60,070 bases of DNA from Aureitalea sp. L0-47 (GTDB lineage: Bacteria; Bacteroidota; Bacteroidia; Flavobacteriales; Flavobacteriaceae), in contig NZ_JAFMTQ010000017.1 of NCBI RefSeq assembly GCF_026126405.1, positions 1-60,070 of the forward strand, written 5' to 3'. Each line of letters opens with the position of its first letter. The stretch's first letter is position 1. Made by a program: the position numbers and the translations under genes. Below the pieces are notes generated by a model that had not been told where the DNA came from, searched no databases, and saw only the letters and a list, made by a program, of their open reading frames with translations. Positions 17,370 to 25,301 of this stretch are shown here, in pieces.

Positions 17370-19862
17370 CTAATCTTTAATCGTATTAGTCTTAAGATTT
17401 GGGTTTCCGTACAAATGCAAACAGGCCCAAGCTGCAGGTGTAGGGTACTTATCATATACTTTCATGTTAGCATTGAACAATGATTCAGATATGGTTAATT
17501 GTGCATCCAGAGACCTTAAAAACTCCGGTAGCCAATACCTAGGAATGGTAACATCTAGTGCCCAAAACGGTGCAATAACAGCCTCGTAGCCCTGAGCAAT
17601 AAATCTTTTGACCATTGAGGTAACATTGTTTCTGAAAAACTCAGATTTCATTGAGCCAGAATAGCAAACAAAGAATATAAGAATTTTTCCTGCTCCAATT
17701 ACCTTGCTAAGATTATAGGTAGGCTCATCTTCCTGAAATATAATTTGAGTTTCAGAAATGTTCTTAGACCCATGAGAACAAACAACATTGATGTCAGCTG
17801 CTATTGGTCTTTCTAATTCTACTTGCGTTAATACTTCAAAATCATTCTCTTTCAATGTATTCTCTATACCACTATATAACCAGTTTAATGCAATATCTCC
17901 GCTTTCAACTGGGATCCAAATGGATTTACTGTAAGTTGGAGCTAAAGGAGCAACATCATTTGTTTGGAGTAACCATTCCGTTGAAAGAACATTGGTGACT
18001 GGAATATGTTTGGCTAAGAAATCCCCGTCTTCATTTAAAAATAGATTGTGAGGATATTTGGATAACTCCATGTCCTTTACGAAGTAAATTTCCTCTGCGT
18101 GCTTAGCAACTGGCAATATCGCTATACTTAATTGCTTCGTTATTTCATTTTCTTCTTCTTTGAATTCTTCAGGTGATATTTGCCTTACTCCACCTTTGTC
18201 TTTTACTGCATCTTCAAATGTCAGATCAGTGAAATAATTATTCCGAACTAATTCTTTAAATGCATCAAAATTCCAGTCTGCTAATGCGGAAAATGAATAT
18301 TCGCCATTATATAATTCAAGCTGATATAATTTCCCTTCCGAAAATGCCAACCAAATCATCGATATATCTGATTTAACAGGTAATGCTTCTATAAATTTTT
18401 CACTATTCTCGTAAAGTGTTTCTATGCTGTCAACATCTACTTCTGGCAGTATCAGTGGGGCAATCTCTTTTGATTCCTTTTGCTTGAATAAAATACTATA
18501 ATCGGACTTTAGCATCATTGATAGTAGAAATGCGGCTGCATCCTTTTTCTTTGTGCTATATTCAATTAGACGGCTTGAAATTTTAATCGCACTTTCATTA
18601 TCGTAAACAAAGTCAGTAGAATATCGAGTTTCATTTAGTTTAATCAGTGATTCTTTCAAGTGCTTTTTTAAGTCTTCGGAATCTGCTTCTATAACATCCT
18701 TATACTTCTTGACCGTATCTGCTGGAACCATTACTTCAAAAATGTCAAGAAAAAAACCAAAGCCGGCATTACTAAAATCTGCTTTTGGATAAAACCTTCT
18801 CACATTGTACAATGTCAAGAGCCAAGGAAGCGCTTCATTAACACCACCTACTAATATCTCCTCTCTTTCCTTGCGCAAATAATCCAATAACTTCTCCGGT
18901 AGAGAAGGGTCCGTCATCATAAGCAATACAGTAAAATAGCTGTGGTCTAGTGATCTCCTTTCATAATTGAGAAATTTTAATTCGACAGGTATTTCACTAT
19001 ATATCTTTGCCGCCCATGGATAGAGCTTAACATTTCTATAAAACTTTATGCCTTGCCAAACGATTTCTTTGCTGAACTTTTCGGAAAATGGAGGCCCCTT
19101 TTTCAAAATGCAGGTTAGACTAAGGTTAGCATACATTAAAGAAGCATGAATGCTGCCAACATGCGAATACAAACGAAACGAATTGAAATATCCTAACTCT
19201 GGTAAGCCATCCCTATAGGATGATAATATTACTTCTTCTGCTATATCGCGTCCTGACTGATAATATTCCGAAGAGGCTAACCTATCAATAAGTAATCCTA
19301 CTGCATGGTAAAACAATTCTGAATTGTTAAGCGATTTCAATATTTGCCTTAAAAAGGTAAACTGCATCATAGTTACTTCCACCATATCTTTATCCCAATT
19401 CAATTGCTTGGAATCAACTTGAAGCTTACCTATTATAAGAGCCGCCATCTTTCTTTTGTCCTCAACAGATAGAGATGAAATATCAAAATTTTCTTCAGAT
19501 AATCTTTGTTGATTATTTTTTGCAAATGAAGCTTCAAATATTGGTTTCATCCTTTCAAGCGTATCATTATCGACATCGTGACCCATTATGGACAGGTCGA
19601 AAAAACTGAAATGTTTTGAGTTCATAAGCTGCTCATACAACTCAAAGAATAATGAAATTGAATAAGAAATTGAGTGCGGGTTATTGCTTTCTAAACTCGA
19701 TAAGAACATCGGGACGTGCCTTCTGTACTCATTATAATCCGCAGCCATCTCAGATAGAATTTCTTGATATAATCTTTTCAGCTCATTTTCATGGTTGTGA
19801 TGTTCGTTAAGTCGCTCATCAGTCATTTTTTGCTGAAACTCTAATACTATTTTTTCATCCAT
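17370..19862 (-). CDS. CHAT-domain (caspase-like) protease, 830 aa
   Basis: The C-terminal about 200 residues form a CHAT domain. The catalytic His is in VVCSHGSKN (about His697) and the Cys in ILIFFVCYSGS (about Cys733), followed by the family's AVIAPFWALDVTIPRYWLPEF and the closing AAWACLHLYGNP. The N-terminal about 450 residues are helical and likely TPR-like repeats, with no signal peptide or membrane segment. CHAT proteases act in bacterial defence and cell-death systems, for example with gasdermins or in type III-E CRISPR complexes, usually activated by a sensor. No gasdermin is seen next door. The gene is AT-richer than its core neighbours, convergent with the AlbA_2 gene, and enclosed by the duplicated AlbA_2 3' ends. 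Confidence 0.85.
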   Translation of the reverse strand: MDEKIVLEFQQKMTDERLNEHHNHENELKRLYQEILSEMAADYNEYRRHVPMFLSSLESNNPHSISYSISLFFELYEQLMNSKHFSFFDLSIMGHDVDNDTLERMKPIFEASFAKNNQQRLSEENFDISSLSVEDKRKMAALIIGKLQVDSKQLNWDKDMVEVTMMQFTFLRQILKSLNNSELFYHAVGLLIDRLASSEYYQSGRDIAEEVILSSYRDGLPELGYFNSFRLYSHVGSIHASLMYANLSLTCILKKGPPFSEKFSKEIVWQGIKFYRNVKLYPWAAKIYSEIPVELKFLNYERRSLDHSYFTVLLMMTDPSLPEKLLDYLRKEREEILVGGVNEALPWLLTLYNVRRFYPKADFSNAGFGFFLDIFEVMVPADTVKKYKDVIEADSEDLKKHLKESLIKLNETRYSTDFVYDNESAIKISSRLIEYSTKKKDAAAFLLSMMLKSDYSILFKQKESKEIAPLILPEVDVDSIETLYENSEKFIEALPVKSDISMIWLAFSEGKLYQLELYNGEYSFSALADWNFDAFKELVRNNYFTDLTFEDAVKDKGGVRQISPEEFKEEENEITKQLSIAILPVAKHAEEIYFVKDMELSKYPHNLFLNEDGDFLAKHIPVTNVLSTEWLLQTNDVAPLAPTYSKSIWIPVESGDIALNWLYSGIENTLKENDFEVLTQVELERPIAADINVVCSHGSKNISETQIIFQEDEPTYNLSKVIGAGKILIFFVCYSGSMKSEFFRNNVTSMVKRFIAQGYEAVIAPFWALDVTIPRYWLPEFLRSLDAQLTISESLFNANMKVYDKYPTPAAWACLHLYGNPNLKTNTIKD

Positions 19863-19982
19863 AACTAAATCTGAAACTCAAGAGAATTATGATATCATAG
19901 CACATAATTCGTTATATGTCTTATTTTAAAATTACATGCCATGCCCCTAAAATGGATGCGCGACAAAGGGTTCCGTTAAAAA

Positions 19983-20088
19983 AAGGGGAGAATTACTCAA
20001 AGATAGCAAAAGTTGATCTTCGAATTGGGAGGGATTTCCGTAAAATTATACAGGCTTCCAAAAAAGTTGCTGCAGAAAAATCAATTTT
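19983..20088 (+). repeat. Direct repeat B, copy 1
   Basis: The first 33 bp (19983-20015) are identical to 23637-23669, and the next about 70 bp are recognisably similar. The two copies bracket the XRE-ImmA, partner and PD-(D/E)XK genes. Confidence 0.85.
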
Positions 20089-20093
20089 CCGTA

Positions 20094-20240
20094 ACCTACC
20101 TTATCTGTTATCTCAACGATTTTGGCGACGCCATGGAAAATTTAACCGAAGCGCGACCATATCTGCAACAATTAGGAGGCAATGCATATCAATCGTTTAA
20201 AGAGGCGCAGCGGATACTAAGGAAGGTGAAGTATAGTTAG
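20094..20240 (+). pseudogene. Orphan 3' end of a second AlbA_2-type gene
   Basis: This 147-bp segment encodes 48 residues, 45 of them identical to the end of the intact AlbA_2 protein (YLICYLNDFGDAMENL and NAYQSFKEAQRILRKVKYS), then a TAG stop. The rest of the gene is missing upstream. The pattern of 16 silent changes against 3 replacements shows that this copy evolved as a functional coding end before being cut off. It is therefore likely a remnant from a related genome or a full paralogue, not a recent local duplication. Confidence 0.85.
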
Positions 20241-20313
20241 TGCAGTGAAATCATTGATTATAACTCAAAATCCTGGCGTTGATTTATAGCCCCTATTAGG
20301 TTCTGGGTATAGA

Positions 20314-21363
20314 CTATACGATTTTCAATTTAGGGTTGGTTTCACGAATGAATCGTTGTTGAAATTCTCTGACATTCAAGTTGATAAATTTAGCCAAATC
20401 TTCTATTGAATAATTCAATTCTGTAATATGAAGTTTTACAACTTCCTTTATAACAAAAGGAATTTCTTTTGGGACTGGAATAGGTTCGCTCTTGTTGAGT
20501 CCTCTTTTAGAAAAACCAATTTGAAAATTTCTATAATCGTTTTGACTTATAGAACCAAGATCTCTAGCACGTCGTACCAATGCTCTCATCGAAACTTTCC
20601 AATATCTTTTTAGATCAGAAAGTTTATTAAAAGTCAGATTTCTTAGAGAACTCTTAATTTCATTTTCTGGCATTAAGAACTCTGAAGCGAAGCGATCAGC
20701 CTCTTTTTCAATAAAGGATGGATCAGAATTGAATCTAAAATGCATGATGAGATGTCCCAACTCGTGTGCAAGCGAAAACCTTTGTCTGTCTTGGGGCATA
20801 CGCTCATTTAGATAGATAATATGAGTTCCATTATCACTGATCGTTGATACTGCGTCTGTTTTTTCATTAAACAGATCAGTAGTCACTATGACTATTCCAT
20901 TTTTTTCCAATGTATTTACCAAATTTTCAACCGGACCTTTGCCAATATTCAGTTTCAAGCGAGCTTTGCGAGCAATTTGCTCCGGAGTTTCGACATTTGG
21001 GTCGCAGAACGGGATATTAAGATTTGGTAGTTCGATGGAATTCATAAGCGCATCAATATTCTGTCGAAATATTTTAATATTGGCTTCCATCTTCGATATA
21101 ATTTTGTTGGAGATTGTAATTCTCTTCCGATAGTATAGATGACTTACCGGTGATGACGGTGTTGGTTGGTAAAAGAATTGTAAGGGATATTCTAATACTT
21201 GAGCTAATTTATAGAGTATATCATCACCAATGGTCTGCTCTCCTTTTTCTACTTTAGACAGCTTACCCTGTGAAATTGAGATGACTTTTGATAATTCAGT
21301 TTGAGAAAGACCTCTGGATTCCCGTGCCAGGCTGATCATTCTCGGGTTTAAATCATAAAGCAT
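20314..21363 (-). CDS. XRE-family regulator with ImmA/IrrE metallopeptidase domain
   Basis: A 349-residue protein. An N-terminal helix-turn-helix (about residues 8-60, SRGLSQTELSKVISISQGKLSKVEKGEQ) is joined to a zinc peptidase domain. The HExxH motif is at His200-Glu201-His204 (FSLAHELGHLIMH), with the downstream glutamate ligand likely Glu221 in EKEADRFASEFLMP. Such fusions repress a linked operon and cleave a repressor or partner on stress, as in phage ICE regulation and toxin-antitoxin or defence pairs of the RosmerTA type. Its ATG lies 3 bp after the stop of the 194-aa gene, so the two form an operon. The substrate is not known. Confidence 0.9.
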   Translation of the reverse strand: MLYDLNPRMISLARESRGLSQTELSKVISISQGKLSKVEKGEQTIGDDILYKLAQVLEYPLQFFYQPTPSSPVSHLYYRKRITISNKIISKMEANIKIFRQNIDALMNSIELPNLNIPFCDPNVETPEQIARKARLKLNIGKGPVENLVNTLEKNGIVIVTTDLFNEKTDAVSTISDNGTHIIYLNERMPQDRQRFSLAHELGHLIMHFRFNSDPSFIEKEADRFASEFLMPENEIKSSLRNLTFNKLSDLKRYWKVSMRALVRRARDLGSISQNDYRNFQIGFSKRGLNKSEPIPVPKEIPFVIKEVVKLHITELNYSIEDLAKFINLNVREFQQRFIRETNPKLKIV

Positions 21364-21366
21364 AGT

Positions 21367-21951
21367 TTATTGCGCCTGTTTATTAATTTTAGCGGAGTTC
21401 TTAACTTTAACGATAGGAGAATCTGGTTCAGGGGCTTTCAATTCTAAAACTCTAGAATCCCCCTTGTCTGTTATGTCAAAAGTATAAATAATATTCCTCG
21501 GAGAGGAGTAATATCGAAATTCTATTTTTCGAATCTCACTCCAATATTCGTCAACATCATATGTTAAAAACAATACATGCTTATCCAAATTTTGATGTTT
21601 GATTAGGTCATCCTGATATGTTCGTACATTTGAAACAGGAGATTTCTTAAAAAGGAGGACGTATTTATCATCTAAAATTCCAATCGATCTTCTAGTATAA
21701 GATAGTGATTGGACAAAATTAAAGCTTCTATGAGTGCAGTTCTTTTCAATACAGTGAATTATTGCGTCATTTAACATATTGGCCTTACTTGTTTTATGAT
21801 AAAAGTGCTTATTACTTTCGTGAAATTGATTCCAGCCTTCGTATACACTTGTTGCTACTTGATCAAAAAAGAATGGATTTGATGGGTTTTCAAAATCTGA
21901 AGAGTCGAAACTTTCCTTTGAAGGGAAAAATTGTAATTGTTCTATTGTCAT
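21367..21951 (-). CDS. Partner gene of the XRE-ImmA regulator, 194 aa, unrecognised
   Basis: A soluble 194-residue protein starting MTIEQLQFFPSKESF. A helical N-terminal half contains His- and Asn-rich stretches (HESNKHFYHKTSKANMLNDAIIHCI), then a beta-rich centre (RRSIGILDDKYVLLFKKSP) and a basic tail. I do not recognise the family. It is the first gene of a two-gene operon with the XRE-ImmA gene. In such pairs the small gene is usually the toxin or the target controlled by the peptidase-repressor, which is the most likely reading here but is an inference from position only. No membrane segment or nuclease motif is obvious. Confidence 0.75.
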   Translation of the reverse strand: MTIEQLQFFPSKESFDSSDFENPSNPFFFDQVATSVYEGWNQFHESNKHFYHKTSKANMLNDAIIHCIEKNCTHRSFNFVQSLSYTRRSIGILDDKYVLLFKKSPVSNVRTYQDDLIKHQNLDKHVLFLTYDVDEYWSEIRKIEFRYYSSPRNIIYTFDITDKGDSRVLELKAPEPDSPIVKVKNSAKINKQAQ

Positions 21952-22240
21952 CTTAGGTAAATAATAATTAATGCAACAAACATAATAATATTATTCCAAA
22001 ATGATTCCAAAACAATTCCTGAGATTTCAACATTTTTATTAACACCTGCCTATTTTTTCCTTGTGCATGCCGCCCACGGCAATGAATTCGGCGATTTGAC
22101 GGCTGCTATGGATAAGTTTTTGGCACCCAAAAGAATCGGTGCGTTAAGTCAAATTTTCAGTGGACTTTTTTTTAAAACCTGAATTAAATCAACTCGGAAC
22201 GAATTAAGCTGATTTATCTCCTTTATTGTAGCCAGTTAAT
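21952..22240. other. Intergenic stretch with an unexplained open segment
   Basis: These 289 bp separate the 194-aa gene from the 433-aa gene. From about 22030 to 22182 the plus strand is open in one frame, reading LVHAAHGNEFGDLTAAMDKF and APKRIGALSQIF before a TGA. Its GC content is higher than the flanks. No plausible start codon precedes it. It may be a gene remnant, and no family was recognised. Confidence 0.4.
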
Positions 22241-23542
22241 TTAGAGAGGTATATCTTCTCCGTCATCTTCAATATCATCGTTTTCGTCAAATAATTCTTC
22301 GAAGGCTCTAAAAAAGCTATCATCTTCGTCTGGATCATAATCATAATAAGCAAGATTAATAAACTCGTAGTTTGGGTCTATCAATTCATCAAGTAATTCA
22401 AGCCCTAGTTCGGGATCGTTTGATTTTAGGTTAAAATTTCCTTCTTTATATTTTTCTTGTAATCTATCAGAATAGAGTTCCCCAAATACTCCCCAAGAAT
22501 GAAACGAAATTAAATCTGATCTACCTAGCATTGTCTGTTTAAGTATGTCCCAAGTATGAAAACCTTCCATTCTAGGTTCGCAAAATTCCTCTAAAAATTC
22601 TCGTCCAGTTTCTGTTATAGATAGTAATGACTCGCCATGCCCATTGGGATCAAAATCTTTAATGATGTCCACAAATCTTTCTGTGATTGAATTTGGTTCG
22701 AAGTTCTCATCATGAAATAATCTTTCAAGGGATTGAAATGGTGAAAAATTTATTATTGTTATACTATACGGTGCAAGACTTAATTCCCAATTGTCCTTCC
22801 ATAAGAATGCGAACCCGTGGTTTCTTTGTGAATTCCCTTTTGTCGCCATAGCGCTGATTGCTGTATTCATTTGTTCTAAATGAGCGTCCAATCTAGTTCT
22901 GTTATCTGGTTCTGAATATAAATTGTAGTCGTACAAACACAGCTGATACCCTCCCAAATGTTGATACCCAATTTTTAAAGATAAATTATCTTCTATGATA
23001 GAATCTATGTCGACTATTTTCAATTTTATTTTATCATCAATTTTTACAGGTTCAAGACAGATCAAATTTCTTTGAACCCAAAAGATTTCATGAAAAACAT
23101 AGTGCCGAATTAACGTAGGCCATTCAGGAGATATTATGACGTTAACAATATCTCCATCTGAAATAAATGGCACATAAGATTTTACTTCACTCGCATATGC
23201 GCCTAATTCTGTGCCTCCTTCTCTAGTAGCATGTCCTGAATTTTTTATTTCAACAATAACTACACTTTCAGTTTCGAGTGCATACAATAAAAAATCTGGT
23301 TTTAGAGAATCTCCAATTTTGAATGAAATATTCTCATCTTCGGAAATTACTGAAGTATTATATAGTGATTTTAGAGAATGTGAGAAGCTTTGAAATATCT
23401 TTTTAGCAGCCAAAGAGTATGCTACGTATTCTTCAAAATCTTCAATATTTTGAATAAGGTCAGCTAATTGTGTTTTACTAGAAAATTCATCACTTAACCA
23501 TTTTTGCATTTCTTTTTCCGAACTGAAAAATTCCTTACCCAT
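22241..23542 (-). CDS. PD-(D/E)XK nuclease-like protein, 433 aa
   Basis: A soluble acidic protein. Residues 83-112 look like a PD-(D/E)XK nuclease core: Asp83 in KPDFLLYALE, then the strand VVIVEIKNSGH with Glu98-x-Lys100, followed by Arg107 and Glu112. The rest (about 150-433) is unrecognised and ends in a very acidic tail (DENDDIEDDGEDIPL). Cores of this kind occur in restriction and abortive-infection proteins such as Shedu-like DUF4263 nucleases, but I cannot assign the family. It stands alone on the minus strand between the ImmA pair and the second direct repeat, with AT-rich composition. Confidence 0.7.
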   Translation of the reverse strand: MGKEFFSSEKEMQKWLSDEFSSKTQLADLIQNIEDFEEYVAYSLAAKKIFQSFSHSLKSLYNTSVISEDENISFKIGDSLKPDFLLYALETESVVIVEIKNSGHATREGGTELGAYASEVKSYVPFISDGDIVNVIISPEWPTLIRHYVFHEIFWVQRNLICLEPVKIDDKIKLKIVDIDSIIEDNLSLKIGYQHLGGYQLCLYDYNLYSEPDNRTRLDAHLEQMNTAISAMATKGNSQRNHGFAFLWKDNWELSLAPYSITIINFSPFQSLERLFHDENFEPNSITERFVDIIKDFDPNGHGESLLSITETGREFLEEFCEPRMEGFHTWDILKQTMLGRSDLISFHSWGVFGELYSDRLQEKYKEGNFNLKSNDPELGLELLDELIDPNYEFINLAYYDYDPDEDDSFFRAFEELFDENDDIEDDGEDIPL

Positions 23543-24161
23543 ATTTTTAATTGGTTACAACTTGTTATTTCATTAAATCAATTAACATTATCCGTTTCAA
23601 AATATGGGATATGCGTGTAGAGATAACCGTATGATCAAGGGGAGAATTACTCAAAGATAGCAAAAGTTGGACTTCGAAGCAGGAAGGTTTTCCCTAAAAT
23701 TATAAACACTTTCACTAAAGTTGTTCCTGAAACATAAAATTCCCGAAAATGACCATTTTTTGTCTAGTTTAAGTCAAATTCACTCCCATTTGACTGTTTT
23801 TTAGTGAAAATAGGGGTGTTTCTGCCATTTTTACACATTTCCGATTTGTCGAATTGACACCAAACATATTGTGTTCATGGTTCGTTGTTTGTTATTCGGA
23901 TTGTGCCATTTTTTATATGTTTTTATCAAAGATGAGTGTTTTTTGGCTCAATTTTGGGGTTTTTGAAGCGAAATCGGTCAATTTTGAGAGAAATGCTTAA
24001 CTCGACGATTCATAATCTCTTTCAGAATAGAAAAACATCCTGTAGTTCCAATTGAAACATTTACCTGAAAATTCAGACCCATAGACGAAATATAAAATTA
24101 TGGTAACAGGGCATCGCCCAAATTTCCTATCTTTAATATTCAATTTTCAAAACATCACTAC
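23543..24161. other. Non-coding gap holding direct repeat B copy 2
   Basis: This 619-bp AT-rich stretch has no convincing gene or RNA. It contains repeat B copy 2 at 23637-23742. A -7-like TATCTTTA lies at 24128-24135 upstream of the SPFH gene. The remainder has many short T-runs and nothing else I can name. Confidence 0.7.
23637..23742 (+). repeat. Direct repeat B, copy 2
   Basis: The first 33 bp are identical to 19983-20015, and the following about 70 bp are diverged but alignable. It is in the same orientation as copy 1, about 3.65 kb away, and encloses the ImmA-partner-nuclease genes. Confidence 0.85.
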
Positions 24162-25295
24162 ATGGGACTTTTCGATAAAATAAAAGAAAAACTTAGTAAC
24201 GAGTTCATCGACATCGTCGAGTGGCTGGATTACACGGATGATACCATCTGTCATCGTTTCGAACGCTACCAAAACGAGATCAAGAACAACGCCAAACTCA
24301 TAGTCCGCGAAGGGCAGACGGCTGTCTTTGTCAATGAGGGTAAGCTGGCGGACGTTTTCGAGGCTGGAACTTATACGCTGAACACGCAAAACCTTCCGAT
24401 CCTCACCACACTGAAAGGATGGAAATACGGCTTCGATAGCCCGTTCAAAGCTGAAGTGTATTTCGTAAATACACATTTGTTCACCGATGAGAAATGGGGC
24501 ACCAAGAACCCCATCACTTTGAACGATGAACGTTTCGGACTGGTTGAGATCCGCGCCTTCGGAACCTATGCTTTCCGAATTAGTGATCCCGGGAAATTCA
24601 TCGTGGACATTGTTGGAACCGACAATAACTTTACCAATTTCGAGATCAACGAACACCTGAAAAGTTTGATCGCTACGCGATTCACAGACACGGTGGGAGA
24701 AGCCAATCTGCCTATCGAGCTCTACGCTGCAAATACTACCGAACTGAGTGAAACCTGTAAAGAGGTGATGCAGCCGGAATTTGAGAGTGTTGGGATCGCC
24801 CTCGAGAAATTCTTTATAGAGAACGTTTCCATGCCGGAAGATCTTAAAAAGGAGATCTTTGAGTATAGCAGGATCGACAAGCTGGACCTTGACAAATTGA
24901 CCAAATTCAAAACCGCCAAAGCCATCGAAGCCGCTGCCACAAACGAAGGCGGAACGGCTGGTGCCGGAATGGGAATGGGAATGGGCTTTGTCCTTGCACA
25001 GCAAATGGGTGGTATGATGTCGCCTCAAATGGGCGGACAGCAAATGCCACCTCAACAACAGGCGGCTGTACCTCCTCCGGTTCCACAAGCGGTTCAGTAT
25101 TTTTATGCTATTAACGGACATCAATCCGGACCTGTAAGTTTTGAGCAGTTAAGTGCACTATTTGCCAACCGAACCGTGAATCGAGATTCATTGATCTGGA
25201 AGCAGGGAATGTCCGGCTGGACTCCTTTAAAAGATGTGGAAGAATTGAAAGCCTTCCTGGGAGGAAGTACACCTCCACCGCTTCCGGGAGCCTAA
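24162..25295 (+). CDS. SPFH-domain protein with C-terminal GYF_2 domain (YdjI-like)
   Basis: A 377-residue protein. Residues about 40-255 form an SPFH/virion-core-like domain (AKLIVREGQTAVFVNEGKL, then GLVEIRAFGTYAFRI). A Gly/Met/Gln/Pro-rich linker at about 265-305 is followed by a GYF_2 domain (about 308-365, YFYAINGHQSGPVSFEQL through GMSGWTPL). It has no membrane segment of its own. Bacillus YdjI has the same SPFH domain and works with the zinc-ribbon membrane protein YdjG in membrane stress. The next gene here is YdjG-like, which supports that comparison. It is the first gene of a three-gene operon. Confidence 0.88.
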   Translation: MGLFDKIKEKLSNEFIDIVEWLDYTDDTICHRFERYQNEIKNNAKLIVREGQTAVFVNEGKLADVFEAGTYTLNTQNLPILTTLKGWKYGFDSPFKAEVYFVNTHLFTDEKWGTKNPITLNDERFGLVEIRAFGTYAFRISDPGKFIVDIVGTDNNFTNFEINEHLKSLIATRFTDTVGEANLPIELYAANTTELSETCKEVMQPEFESVGIALEKFFIENVSMPEDLKKEIFEYSRIDKLDLDKLTKFKTAKAIEAAATNEGGTAGAGMGMGMGFVLAQQMGGMMSPQMGGQQMPPQQQAAVPPPVPQAVQYFYAINGHQSGPVSFEQLSALFANRTVNRDSLIWKQGMSGWTPLKDVEELKAFLGGSTPPPLPGA

Positions 25296-25301
25296 GAGCT
25301 T

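Larger units (their letters stand above)
19863..20313. other. Intergenic scar region with two repeat segments
   Basis: These 451 bp between the CHAT gene and the XRE-ImmA gene hold no convincing intact gene. They contain the first copy of a direct repeat (19983-20088), joined at about 20093 to the second copy of the AlbA_2 3' end (20094-20240). Short open frames can be drawn through it, one starting at 19916, but they join the two segments in different frames and look like a recombination scar. Confidence 0.75.

Noticed and set aside
19916-20200. A 94-codon frame starting MSYFKITCHAPK
   Set aside because: It runs across the junction of two repeat segments, out of frame with the conserved AlbA_2 end. 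It is more likely a scar than a gene.
15729-24161. Prophage or integrative element with its own integrase
   Set aside because: No integrase, transposase, portal, tail or relaxase genes were found. Only repeats and cargo-type genes are present.
24147-25124. A 325-codon open frame on the minus strand opposite the SPFH gene
   Set aside because: The plus-strand SPFH protein has clear domains and starts, while the antisense translation (many His/Arg/Phe, no domain) is a shadow produced by codon bias.
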